From Datisca glomerata (Eukaryota; Streptophyta; Magnoliopsida; Cucurbitales; Datiscaceae): DNA of 64,000 bases. This document shows, one piece after another, positions 9,195-20,786 of this stretch; the first letter of the stretch is position 1; every line of letters begins with the position of its first letter. Under the pieces are notes generated by a model. That model was not told the DNA's origin, ran no database searches, and saw only the letters and a list, made by a program, of their open reading frames with translations. Where the stretch lies: NCBI GenBank assembly GCA_003255025.1, contig QANY01011424.1, forward strand, positions 783,135 to 847,134, given 5' to 3'. Position numbers and translations under genes: made by a program.

Positions 9195-11592
9195 GAATTA
9201 TTAATGTGGTACTCCTGGACTACCACAAATTTACATACTCCAAATAAGAGGATGACAAGTGGCCATTAAAACACGTTATTTATTCTTAACTAACACCGTT
9301 TGTTAGTACCTTCTATTTCCTTTTTTTTTCCTCAACAACTATTAAGGTGGGTCCACGGTTATAGTTTTATTTATTATTTAGTTTTCCATATAGGTCCACA
9401 ACTACGAATTTATGGACTATTTTAACCATTTTATCTACTTTTTCTTAAGATTTTATCTACATTTTAGTTTTTTCTTTCACATGATTTCTTTCTGGAAAAT
9501 ATTTCCTACTACTTTCTTTTTCTACCTTTTCTGCATGATTTTATAATTATACAACTTCGATAATAAAACTAACTTCTCTCTTTTTAATTACTTGTCAATC
9601 ACTACATGTATGTCTAATATAGTTAAATTTTATTTCTACTTTTTTGAAAAACAGAGCTTATTTACATTCTTGATAGTTTAGTTTCATTTCAGAATAGGAA
9701 ATAATGAAAGAATAAAAAAATGAGATAAATAAATATTTTGAATAATAGCACGAAAATTATGTAAAGAGTTAACATTATAATTTGCTTTTTTTAATGATTT
9801 TTCCGTGACTCAAATTTTTTAAAGTCATTGAAATGAATCTTATTGAATATTTGAAAAAATTATACAGAGTTAGTGAAATCAAAACCATGTCTTAATAAAA
9901 AATAAGAAAAATTATTAATTTAATTATCGTAGTTTGTATTTTTTTTCAATTTGATTATCGTAATTTAAAAATTCTCAATTTAATCATCTTAATTTTACAG
10001 AAATTATTTTTCAGATTTCAGAAAATAGATTTTACTTCTTTTAATCGATTTTAAGGCTGAATCGGTTCTTTTACTCCATTTGAACGGAATCAACGATTTC
10101 AGAAAATCAGTTTTACACCCTTCGATTTTACTGTTTTTGAGCCGAGCACTTGAGGAGAACAATCTTCGATTTTGTCGTTTTCACTTCACTAGCTTCATGT
10201 GCTTCGAAGGGAGCCGATGAACGAACGAAAATGAAGAAAAACGAGGAGAAGGATGAACGAAATGAAGAAAAAAAAATCAGTGAGAAAGATTGAGAAGAAT
10301 CGAAGCCTTCAACGAAGCAACAATCTTCAGAAGAGGAGAAACGATTTCAGCCCTTCTCCCTCTCCCTCTCTCTTCCTTCTTCATTTTCTTCGTTCTTATG
10401 AAAATCCTAAACCCGAAAACCATCCATTCATCTGAATTATGTTGTATTGAGGTTTTCTTTGTGGTCTTGAGTTCTGGTTTATCAACTTGGGTTAAGCTTG
10501 ATTTATGCTAAGCTTGCCAGATTAAAGGAGTAAAAATGAGAGAATTTCAATGTCATTGTGGTTCTGTCAAATGGGTTAGTCTTTTTCTTTCAATTCAAAT
10601 GGATAGGTATGGTTTGTGAGTCTGAACTTTAGAATTTATTGATTCTCTTTTTAGATCCAGGTGTAGTTGAGAAAAAAAATAATTAATTTTCAAAAGATGA
10701 GAAATGAAACTGCAACAACACGTTGCTTCGTTGAAGGCTTCAATGGAGATCGAGAGAGAGAGATGAAGCAGGCTTCAATGGAGATCGGGAGAGACGAGGG
10801 ATGAGGGAGAGAGAAATAGTTAAAAGTAAAAAAACAAAGTAAAAATGTATAATACATGAGTCGGAAATAAAAAATATATTTTAATACACATGTGACTCCA
10901 AACTTAAGTAAAATAGGATGGTCAAATTGAAACGTTAAAAAAAATAGTTAATAGAGAGTGACAGAAGTATCATATTGAAACGTTAACTAAGATGATTAAA
11001 TTGAGATTTTTTAAACTACGGTATTCAAATTAAAAACATGTATAAACTATTATGGTCAAATTGATATTTTTCTCTAAAAAATAATAAATATATAGATTGT
11101 ACGTGACTAAATGTGATTCTCATTTTGATTTCTAGAAATGAACACGGATTGGAAAATAATATCATAGATTTTTAAGAAATTGTAAAATTATAGTAAAAAT
11201 GAATTGAATTTAGAAACATTGCAACAATATTCTCAAGGATTGCAACAGCCAAGTAGAAGTAAAAATTTTTAAAAAAAAATTAAAGGTAAAGTTTTAATAT
11301 ACTAACATATAATTATTGACCAATAATAACAAAGAAATTGATTTTTATTGAAGAGGTATAATAAAACGCCAGAATAAAAAAGAAATAGGATTTTGTAGAA
11401 AATAAAACAAATAAAGACAATAAGAAATTAAATGGTAAGTGAAGTTCTTAAAAAAAGAATGCTGTGAAATAAAAGCAGGAAAAAAAAAAGAGAAACGGCG
11501 TTAGTTGAGTGGTTCTAGTGGCCACTTGTCACCCTCTTATTTGAGGGAGTATGAAAAATTGTGGTACACGGAGAGTATCACAATTTTTTCCC
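9195..11592. mobile_element. MULE-like TIR transposon (outer)
   Basis: Terminal inverted repeats of about 95 bp at about 75-80% identity lie at 9,195-9,300 and 11,490-11,592. Shared blocks include CATACTCC, AAATAAGAGG, TGACAAGTGGCCA and AACTAAC.CCGTTT. Flanks TTTCAATGG (9,186-9,194) and TTCCAATGG (11,593-11,601) form a 9-bp target duplication with one mismatch, the Mutator length. No transposase is readable. It sits just upstream of the PTI1-like gene's leader and is itself interrupted by a second element at 9,906-11,074. Confidence 0.75.
9906..11074. mobile_element. nested MULE-like TIR element
   Basis: The ends are inverted copies of about 95 bp. The left reads GAAAAATTATTAATTTAATT and onward; the reverse complement of the right begins GAGAAAAATATCAATTTGAC. 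Both then share CTCAATTTAATCATCTTA. It is flanked by identical TAAAAAATAA (9,896-9,905 and 11,075-11,084), which contains a 9-bp duplication, but this is A-rich and so weaker evidence. A second inverted pair inside, GAAGCCTTCAACGAAGCAAC near 10,304 and its complement near 10,720, lets the element fold back on itself. No coding sequence is credible. Confidence 0.7.
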
Positions 11593-13520
11593 TTCCAATG
11601 GCAATTGGCTCTGTTTAGCGGGAAAATAGCTAAGAGGCCAACCGCTTAAACTAACAAACCCCAGCCAAAGTGTAACAACCCCCACCCTCCGACCTGTACG
11701 TGCATCCCACCTTTGCACGTTTCAACATTTTCTGTCCCAAAATCAATCATGATTCATGATGCTGAGTATATTTTTTATTTTTTTAAGATAAGAATTCATA
11801 CCTACTATGTCATCAAGACATCTTTGACAACAAAGAATTCATAATATTATGTTTTGCGGTAACGATGAGATATTTTTAAAATATATTTTATAAATATATA
11901 CATTTCAGTAACTCATGATATTATATCAATCAAATACAGTAGAATCTCTAATATTTTTATATGCCCTCATTAATAAAAAGTTTTTGTTTTAAGCAATGGA
12001 CTTACTTGTATAAACATCACACTATCATGGTTGATGAGTATTGAATTTCAAAAATTGAGAGTCATTTTGAATGCGTTATTTTGTAAAGGTGTCAAAATTT
12101 GCTTTGTTAATTAGTGGGCAGAAGTTATATCAAGATAGATCATGAGTTTGCTCATCAGATGACACCATTTGTACTACTTATACCAACATTCATCAAATTT
12201 AAAAAAGTTGTCAAGAAGAATTAATCCGAACTCTTTATGTTATTTCTTAATTTAAGAGATTTGTGAGTCATGATTTTGATTTGCTATGTGATAAATTTCC
12301 TGTGTGTTTTCAGCTGCTAATGTCGTTGTTTTATGTGCAACATTGCAATCTTTTTCTTGTTGTTGTTCTTATGTTATCAAAGCTGTGTTGGGTTATCTTG
12401 TTGTTGGTTCTTATGTTATTAAAGCTGTGTTGGGTTATCTTGTAAGTTGTTTTCTGTACATTTTCTTGTGGAATAAAACCTGATTCCTATTTGACAAATA
12501 ATGTGTAAAAAAGAAAAGAACATAAGATCATTTTTAGATGAAAAGAGTAAAAGAAAAGAAAAAGAAAAAAGACAACCACAACCTGTCAATCAACATGATA
12601 TTGGATATGGGTAACTTAATATCTGAGATAATGAAATTTAGAGATTATTTTTTATTTTTTTCGGATATTTTTAGATGCAATAAGGCCACTAAGATATTAG
12701 TTCACATGTCAACTCATTTCAAATGAAATGCTTAATGTTTGAAAGAATCCTTATTTTAGTTCTCCATGTTCTAATCATTTCTGGAGCCTTAGTTTGAAAG
12801 CTGAACTGTCTTTACTGCATAAGACATGCGCTTTTTAAAGCTGATAAAAGAAGGGTTCAGCTGAAATTTCTTATTGCTATTATGGATTAGTATTTATATG
12901 ACACAATCCCCTGTAACTCATACGGAGTTTAGCTGAGTTATACTGAGTTTGGACCGAGTTACAACAAGTTTGAACAGTTAAAGTTCCGAGTCATGGAGAC
13001 TCCCGGTCATTGAAATGACATTAGACTAACTGGAAAGAAAAAAAAATTAAAATATTGGAGCTCAAGTAGGATCTTAGACGTGCAGATTCAATCAACGACT
13101 GATTTAGACAAACTGCTTACTTCATATATAAATTTTTGAGCAGATATGACGGTATATATCCAGACCGTTGCTTCTGTCATTGCTCTACAATGGCAGAGAA
13201 CCCCAATCCAGGTAAAGACATCTCACAGCCAAGTTTGTCATAATCTTCATAGAGTAATAAATCAAGAATGAAATGAAGAAATGGGAAATCTGGTACATGG
13301 GATTAAGGTTGACGATAATAAATATGATATTTCATTTGCTAAAACAATTTTCCAAACTGCAATCCGTTGCACAGCAGCAATTAAATAGAAAAAAAAATTC
13401 ATCTCGTCAACAACAACTGAGATATAATTCTAAAGCTTCAGCCCTACTGAATCTCAAGAAATTTCATAAAAAAGACTGTACAATCACCTTCCCTTTTACC
13501 AATTTTTTTCCATACCTTCA
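11593..13520. other. intergenic between PTI1-like and SINAT genes
   Basis: It holds the displaced upstream region of the PTI1-like gene on the left and the 3' UTR of the SINAT gene on the right (about 13,270-13,520). A 45-bp tandem duplication (two copies) containing AAAGCTGTGTTGGGTTATC lies at about 12,355-12,442. Apart from that the stretch is AT-rich with no supported gene. Confidence 0.5.
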
Positions 13521-16199
13521 TCATTCTTCTTTCCATATCCGGCCAGTAACCCTCAACTTGAGCTCTTGTCTGTCCCCGCCCGAGAAGTAAAGGGCCATAT
13601 TTCTCTGAATAATGAGTCCATCCTGGCTATCCCGGACTTTTCTATGACTGTCGCGTATACTCCTTGGAATTCCTTGCCATATTAACTTACGCCCATTTGC
13701 CCCAACTTCCAAACTGTAGCTGAATTTCTTCGCCTCATTATCATCACCCATAAATCGTAAAAATGCCATGTAAACCGGAGCCATTCCTAACTGGCATGCC
13801 TCGAAGTGCAAGCAGAACTGCCGACCAAAACAGTTAAATACCTGGAAATTGAAATGGGAAAAGGTATACATATAAGAATATAAATTCATACAAAAAGCTC
13901 ACTGGACTTGTTAATTCAGTCTTTGTAGTTTGAATTTTGTGAATTTAGTCCCTGTATTCTGAATTTGATTGTAATTCATACCCTACTTCTGTATCCATCC
14001 GTCACACACATGACTTGCAGTAAGCCATTAGCACAAGGGGTAATTGTATCCTTTTGGAGTTCGCTTGCTTGATAACTGACTACAACAGATATCGTTCAGC
14101 ATATAGTAACTGATACTGTCTGGAGGTTTTTCAGCATATGATATACTGTAGAAATGATGAACCTGTCTGGTTCTGATCTTTGGGAAGTGATGAGCTTCAG
14201 AGATGATGAACCCTTTTTGGTTCTGATCTGTTATTGAAGATAAAATTATGTNAAAATTTGAACTATGCAACCAAATTAACAGCTGAACCAAATTTGAAGG
14301 ATATGTTTTGAATTTTACCCCCCCAAAAAATAGAAAGGGACAAATAGGATAACAAATAAAAATATACAAGAGAAAGTAAACAACTCGACCAAATCAAATC
14401 TTCATTATTGTAAAAAAAAATTCTTTTGTATTCACGATGACATATATAAACCATTTCCAGCCGACCATAAATCAACAACTTACAGTTAGCATCCAAGTGG
14501 CATTTTCAACTTCGTCCGGATGAGATTTGACATATCTATGGTTGAAAGTACAACCATCATGCATGTCAACCTTATGTTCCTCCTTGAGATGAGCAACCAG
14601 TGTTGGGATGTCACCAGTGACAGAGCATTCCGAACCAGCATAAGGGCAATTGTATGGACGAAACTGACAGTTTTGCTCGTGCTTAAGCTTGCTATAGTAT
14701 GGAAAAATATCCTGACAACCTAAGCTCTGGTATTGGCATGGGAGTTCTAATGATTCAGCAACCTTCTCCAAAGCCAAGCACCTTATATCACCAAGATCAT
14801 ACCGGCAAGTCGGGCAACAGTTATGCACTCTGTTCTTGCAATTTGAACATAATGTGTGGCCATTTGGGCACTAAAAAACAATAACTTCCAATGTAAAAAA
14901 AACAGAGAGATTAAATTTCTTACTGGAAAAAATTCAAGAATGATAGAGGCGGATTTTGGTTTTTTATACAACTATGAAGAATATATACCAAATGAAGATC
15001 AAACCAGCTATAACACGAAGATTGTAGATGGTGGATACCGATTGACTCCTATTATTCAAGATAGAACTTTAAATTAACGAGTCGAGCCAATAATCATAGT
15101 CTAACTGACATAATTGCTCATTAGCTTTTAGTTTCGCCTTCTTCACCATCTCCCAGCAAAAATGCTCAAAAATAGCCTGATGATTGATTCTGTTACTACT
15201 ATAGGAAGAGGCATTCCAACAATCTCCTTTTGTTTGAACTCAGTAACTGAGTATCTGGGGCACATCTCAACCATAAGCTATTTAACAGAAAACCCTATGA
15301 TATACCCTCACCCGAAAATGTACAAAGCAAACAAATGAGGAATCCTGTCAGAAAATTTATATGATGCACTCAATACCGTTATATAATAATACAAAATTAC
15401 CCGTGCACTATTAATGTCACTAGTTGTTAGAGCAAAATTAGAAATTTGACAGTTTTGGTAATAAAGATAATGATAATCGCTATATATATATATATGCATG
15501 GTCACTAATCCAGCTGCCGCATCCATTCCCTAATGTACTCATACAGTTACGTAGTCTAAAGAAACAGTACGAAGGCTAGGATCCTTATAATGTGAAGCAA
15601 AAGAAACTCCAAAAAAACCTAGAAAAGAATGCAAGTAAAGAGTAACTTCTAGGAACCTTCGAAGAGAAGAACAAAGATTATAGAACTAAACATTACCTTT
15701 AGCCCTCAAGCATTCAACTCAACTCAAGAAATATATTAGTTTACACCTTATTATTTTTTAGGCTTCTATATTTCTGGCTCAAAATCTGAAGCAATCCTAT
15801 ATATGATTCAACATCAGCACGAGTGTATTTTGTTAATAAAATTGATGCAATGAGTTAGCTTAAACCAGAGAAATTACCCAATAAGTGATCATAACATATG
15901 AATCTACTAAATCCACTGTCTCATCATAACTTACTCCAACAAATTCAAGAAAGCAACAAAGTTAACATAAACTGAAACTGTACCTGATGAATCGGAGGGT
16001 ACATCAAATTTGTGCAGACAGGGCACTCAAGCAACTCATGTACACCATTGGTTGAAGAAGCTTCACGTTTTCCACCCAAACCGATGGTAACTTTTGTAAG
16101 ATTAGAACTAATTTCTTGTTTAGCTGTTGCTATGTCATGGTCTGATATTGAAGGACGAGATTCAATAACTTCTTTGTATCCACTACCTCCAGGGGCCAT
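13521..16199 (-). CDS. SINAT: SINA-type RING E3 ubiquitin ligase
   Basis: Three exons on the minus strand, 16,199-15,984, 14,870-14,484 and 13,841-13,521, encode 307 residues, matching the length of Arabidopsis SINAT2. The start is the ATG of MAPGGSG, as in the family; an in-frame extension upstream begins only with GTG. The RING finger spans residues 59-94: CPVC, then CPNGHTLCSNC, then CPTC. The SINA zinc-finger and TRAF-like substrate-binding region follows, with HDIFPYYSKLKHE-like sequence (QDIFPYYSKLKHEQ), GSECSVTGDIPTLVAHL and a C-terminal ELKLRVTGRIWKEE. These cytosolic or nuclear ligases ubiquitinate targets such as NAC and autophagy factors. The single undetermined base at 14,252 falls in intron 2 and does not affect the coding sequence. 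Confidence 0.97.
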
Positions 16200-18130
16200 G
16201 ATCGTATTTGATGCTCTTTTAACCACCCTCTGTACGCATATGGGTGTTTAAAACCATCCAACCAAAAAGAGTGACAAACTAGCGCCAACTAACAATAATA
16301 CATAGTAAGTTCACAAATAGACAACACAATGCCGATCATTTTATGAGTGAACATTTAAAAGATATTACGGGGTATTTGGGATTTGAGACAGCCTAAGTTG
16401 CTTTTTTCTAGATATTAATAACTTTTATTTGTTACTAAGCTCGGAAAATATCTAGCACTCCATCCATAAATAGACAAGAGAACAAGATACAGTTAGTGAA
16501 ATTTGGGTTCAGAAGCACTTTGCTCCATGAAATTCAGGTTGAATTTGTCTCCTATGTTGCCCAAGGTAACAGTTTTGAACTATGTGGAAGATAGCTTTCA
16601 CTGGTCTCCAATTAGATTGAGATGAAAGGACTGGGTATACAAGAGGGTAGCCATAGGTTCAGAGGAAGTACTAGGAAAAACTAAACGAAACTAAAATGGC
16701 TGTTATGAATTAAAAGACAAGTTTGAAGGGCTAAAATATATCTGTAACAAACAAGTTCTCATCTAGGAAAATTTAGATATAAACTGATGTTAATAATTTC
16801 CAAACACACTTTGACCATGCCTATCCAAAGCATGTGATATCACCAGTGAAGAAACGTCTTAAATTCGAATTAGCAACTTAAATCTGTTATGAAATCCCAA
16901 ATTTAAACAAATGGATAACAGTGAGAGCAAAAACTAGAAAGATCACTTCCATTTCAAAACCATCTGCTATACTCTTAGCATATTATCACAAAGCAAACGT
17001 AAAAGATGTTACATGCCTCTTAAGTTCGTACAACAATAGCCTAAAAGAAGTATTCCAGCTTAAATAACAATGCTGTAATAAAATAGCAAGGCTTACGAGC
17101 TATTAAAAGTTTTCATTTTAGCCGTGAAAAAGATCTTTCCATAACTTTAAGAACATTCATGCTACCAAGTCTGATGTGCTTAAAATCAAATTCAAGAGAA
17201 GTTAAAGCAAGACTTGAGGGAGACAAGTTTTAAAATCCCCACAAAGCTTTAAAAACACCATTATTGCACACTGAAACATGAGAAAAATCAAACCCTATGC
17301 AAAATTTCTGCCAAATAAGCAATTGGAAGAACAAGAAAACAATTGCAAGTTCCTCCAAAATTTCATTTTAATCCCTCTTACCAATTAAAAGGAGAACTTT
17401 AAATACTTCAAATAAACCCCCATCCAATCAAGCAACCACTTCTACTAAAATTCAACTGAGTTTTCACAAAAGTACCTTTCCCACCACAATCATCTCCAAA
17501 GGTACTGAAAAACTTCAGACAATAACAGTGAAACGAGCGAATTCCATATCCTAGGAATCTAACTCGTTTATATAATATGTGCGAAGCTCGTACGGGAGAG
17601 GGAAACTTACTCTACGCAGTTAAATAACTGAACAATGTAATTGCAAAATCCGACAAGCATATACATAGAAACAAAACAAAATTTGATTTCAGGTCACCAA
17701 AACGCATGACCAATCGAAAGGGAAAACAAACCCACAAAACGAAAAACAAAGAAAAAAACCAAAGAAACACAGATACCCAGACAAGAATTCAAGCCCCAAA
17801 GGCAAATAAACACGATAAATTAAAAAATACAGAACCTAAGCGCGGCTCAGAAGTCGAAGAGCAAGCAAGGAAACAAAATCAGAAGCCAAAGAGAAAAACA
17901 GAAACAAAGAAAGAAACAAAAATAAAACCCCACGAGGAACGAAACTTACGCGTATTAACCGGACATGGATGAAATCGAAGAAAACAAAGGGTGAAATCGA
18001 TTGTAAAGGTGCCTGGCTTTGTGCTTTGTCCCTATGCTTGAAGATCGAAAATCAGTATAAATATGAGTGTGTACTGTGTAGGTATAAATATAATATTCTT
18101 TTCTTCTTCTCTGTCGTCGTCTTTTATATC
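16200..18130 (-). promoter_or_regulatory. 5' UTR and 1.7-kb leader intron, SINAT gene
   Basis: On the minus strand an acceptor CGTACAG/AGGGTGG lies at 16,230 and a donor GCGTAAGTTTC near 17,949, giving a leader intron of about 1,720 bp. The first exon would lie upstream of 17,950, where CTTTGTTTTCTTCG and CATGTCCGG precede the donor. The intron has no gene of its own; a lysine- and glutamine-rich open frame at 17,706-17,972 on the plus strand reflects its purine-rich composition. Confidence 0.55.
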
Positions 18131-18229
18131 GGCTTCTTCTACACAACCATGGGGGACCAACTCCTCCCTGCACGCAAGGTTTGAATTTTAAGTCCTTGTT
18201 TTTCTTTTTCTTTTTAATTTTATAAGGAG

Positions 18230-18720
18230 CGTTGACGTTCACTTTTCTTGATTACAGCTCCATGATTATATGATTATTCGGTAACTGTTTATAATTGGAA
18301 ATTATAGTCATCTTCTTAAATTGATAGCAATTTTATCCGAGTACCATTAGATGTTTTAGAATGTAATGTTATCATTTTTGGTAATATATTAGAATGCCCT
18401 ACACGATTATTAGAAATGTTAAACAATCTACCTTTTCTTTTTCTTTTTTCTATAAGATTATTAGTAATAGGAATCAGTAGGTGCACCATGACATCCTAAT
18501 TAGACAGGTATCTCCGTAACATCATCATCATTTAACCTAACTCAACGTATTTTATTAAAATAAAATAAAAATTTCAACAAAAGAAAACATAAAGAAATAA
18601 AATTAGTAGAACCTAAAAGAAGATTTATTACAGATATCATCGGAAACAAACGAAAAACAAAAAATCAAAACATTCCACCGCTAAGTTGGAATAACTATAC
18701 TAGAGGTTCTGAATGCCAGC
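18230..18720. other. AT-rich intergenic with short tandem duplication
   Basis: Upstream region of the SINAT gene. A 38-bp unit containing ACTATACTAGAGGTTCTGAA is present twice in tandem at about 18,682-18,757. Nothing else is supported. Confidence 0.5.
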
Positions 18721-19130
18721 TAAGTTGGATAACTATACTAGAGGTTCTGAATGTCAAATAATCTGCAACTCAGTTACTTTCTCGATAAATATAAATGACA
18801 ACAAAATTTATCTGATCAATTAAATTAGAACATTTATCTCAAGCAGTCCGCCAACGCCAGAGAACCTTCAAGATCTAGAATGAAGAATGAACATAATATA
18901 AACAAAATCACTTTTCAACTATAATTGTCTCAATCTAAATGACGAAGTATAAACAATCGTATGAATAGTATCAGCTAACTCAACCTCGAAAGCAAAGTAT
19001 ATGTCAATGTGAATAACGTAACAACCCTAGACAAAATATCTAGCCGATCAGAAAATGCATCCACAGCCTACGAGCTCAGGACTACCAAAAGTCGCTCCAT
19101 CTATATTCACCTTAACCCAACTTGATAGAG
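18720..19130 (-). pseudogene. degenerate LINE RNase H-like domain
   Basis: Read on the minus strand, fragments in one or two frames give WVKVNIDGATFGSPELVGCG, then FAFEVELADTIHTIVY, then a degenerate LKSDFVY block and a GVGGLLEIN-like block. These match the RNase H-like domain (RVT_3 type) at the 3' end of plant LINE ORF2: the first Asp motif N(I/T)DGA, the E in the AFE.EL helix and the (E/K)SD motif. Several stop codons and frameshifts make it inactive. The upstream part of ORF2 would lie at higher coordinates (19,130-19,560), where only possible traces remain. Confidence 0.6.
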
Positions 19131-20786
19131 GATGATGCCAACAAACTTTCAAGATACACGAGACTCTAGAAAGACGACTTGAAACATAAAATTGTTGAAG
19201 TGTCAAAAGCTTCTCAATTGAATTCTACATCATGTCAATATTAAAGGGGTATACTTCATGAACTGAACGTCAAATCAAAGCAAGAGTTTCAGCAAAGAAC
19301 ATGTTTTATATTCTCAAAAGTGGCTTAATTATGAATGAACCACACCAATCAAATATATGATAATAATAGGAGTTTGTCATTAAACTTTCACTTGCGTGTT
19401 AAAAAATATCTTCATCCCCGTCTGACGAAATCTAAGAGAATACCGTCAAGTTTGATATTATTTCTAAAAATACTTGATATAGCATCTCATACTCCACGAA
19501 AAAAGGGCACTCTATGTTAATGGTAGTTCAATCTACCTTAAATTAAAGAGAAGAGGACCATTCCCCACTAACAAAGCACGTGAATTATTTCTCATGTTCC
19601 TTTACTTTTTGTGATTTTCCAAAAATTGTATAATTTAGTTTACAATTAAATTTTCTGATTATTATAAATTTTGAATTATTATGCCTGTAGTGCGATTCAA
19701 CTCATGCTATTTCTGTAATTTTCAAGAATTTTTTATTACTTTTAAAGTTAATAAATTAATTTGAATAATTTATAAGATTATACTAATTTAATTGATTTTT
19801 TTCCGATTACTGTACAGGTACGATATAATCATAATTAGATAACTACTTTAATGCCTGCAATGTCACAACTTGATGCTGTTTCTGTCATTATCAATAGATT
19901 TTTCAGAAAAAAAAAGTAATTTATCAAATCATTTTCATAAATTATAAAATATTAACTAACAAATGATCGTCACATCACTTTATCGTTTAAAGTTTGATCA
20001 ATTAGTTCAACATCCTAAAATTATTCATAGTTTATATACACTAAAAAGTAGACCGAAAAAACATATGAACCAGATTGATTAGCCTATGTCGCTCGATCCC
20101 CATAAATTCCTAATTCCCAATGACAGAGAAAAAATAATAATGCTTGTTGAGTGATAAATCTTCAGCAGTTTGATCTTCCAACTTTGTGCCAGGACCTTGC
20201 AAGATAAACCTGAGATAAGTCCAACCAAGGTGGTGGGGCCTTATCAAAGAGTCTTCAACAGTCAAATTAGTCTTTTATCGAACAAAGTATTTATTAGGGT
20301 TTTCTATAAAGAATTAGTTATCTTTAGTTGTTCACCTAGTTTGATACTTATAGAGATGTAAATAGTTGGTGGTGACATGCTACAATAAGGGACAAGTGTT
20401 GACCTTTAATTGATTATTGTGACATGTCAAGCTTTGTCAAGCTTACGATCATATGTCTTCGTTATGTGTTATGTTGTATGTGGTCAGTAGCCAAGTTGAT
20501 TATTGAAAGGATCACACCGTTAAATTGTTGTTTGTGTTTTGTTTGCTGAATAGATATATGAACTCTTTATTTTATCTTTTAATGCCGAGATGAGTTGCAT
20601 TCAACTAGGATCATACATTGTGCATTATATTTTATCGTAGAATAAACTTTGGGACGTGACAATATCAAAGAAGATGAGAGTTTTCTCCTATAACAATACT
20701 AAAATAGGAGATCGAATCAATGATGAAAGCTACATAAGAAATGTATATTCCGTTAATATTTATAGCAACTATAATTTATGTTCCTA
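19131..20786. other. AT-rich intergenic
   Basis: No gene, RNA or clear terminal repeat was recognised. The first 400 bases may be a further decayed part of the LINE to the left. The right border is the start of the CACTA element. Confidence 0.4.

Noticed and set aside
13189..13230. Possible exon MAENPNPG with a following GTAAAG donor
   Set aside because: Only eight codons and no partner exon on either side.
16200..16226. N-terminal extension of the SINAT protein (VVKRASNTI before MAPGG)
   Set aside because: The extension begins with GTG just after a splice acceptor; the family start is the ATG at 16,199.
17706..17972. Lys/Gln-rich open frame in the SINAT leader intron
   Set aside because: Purine-rich composition only; lies within a well-supported intron on the other strand.
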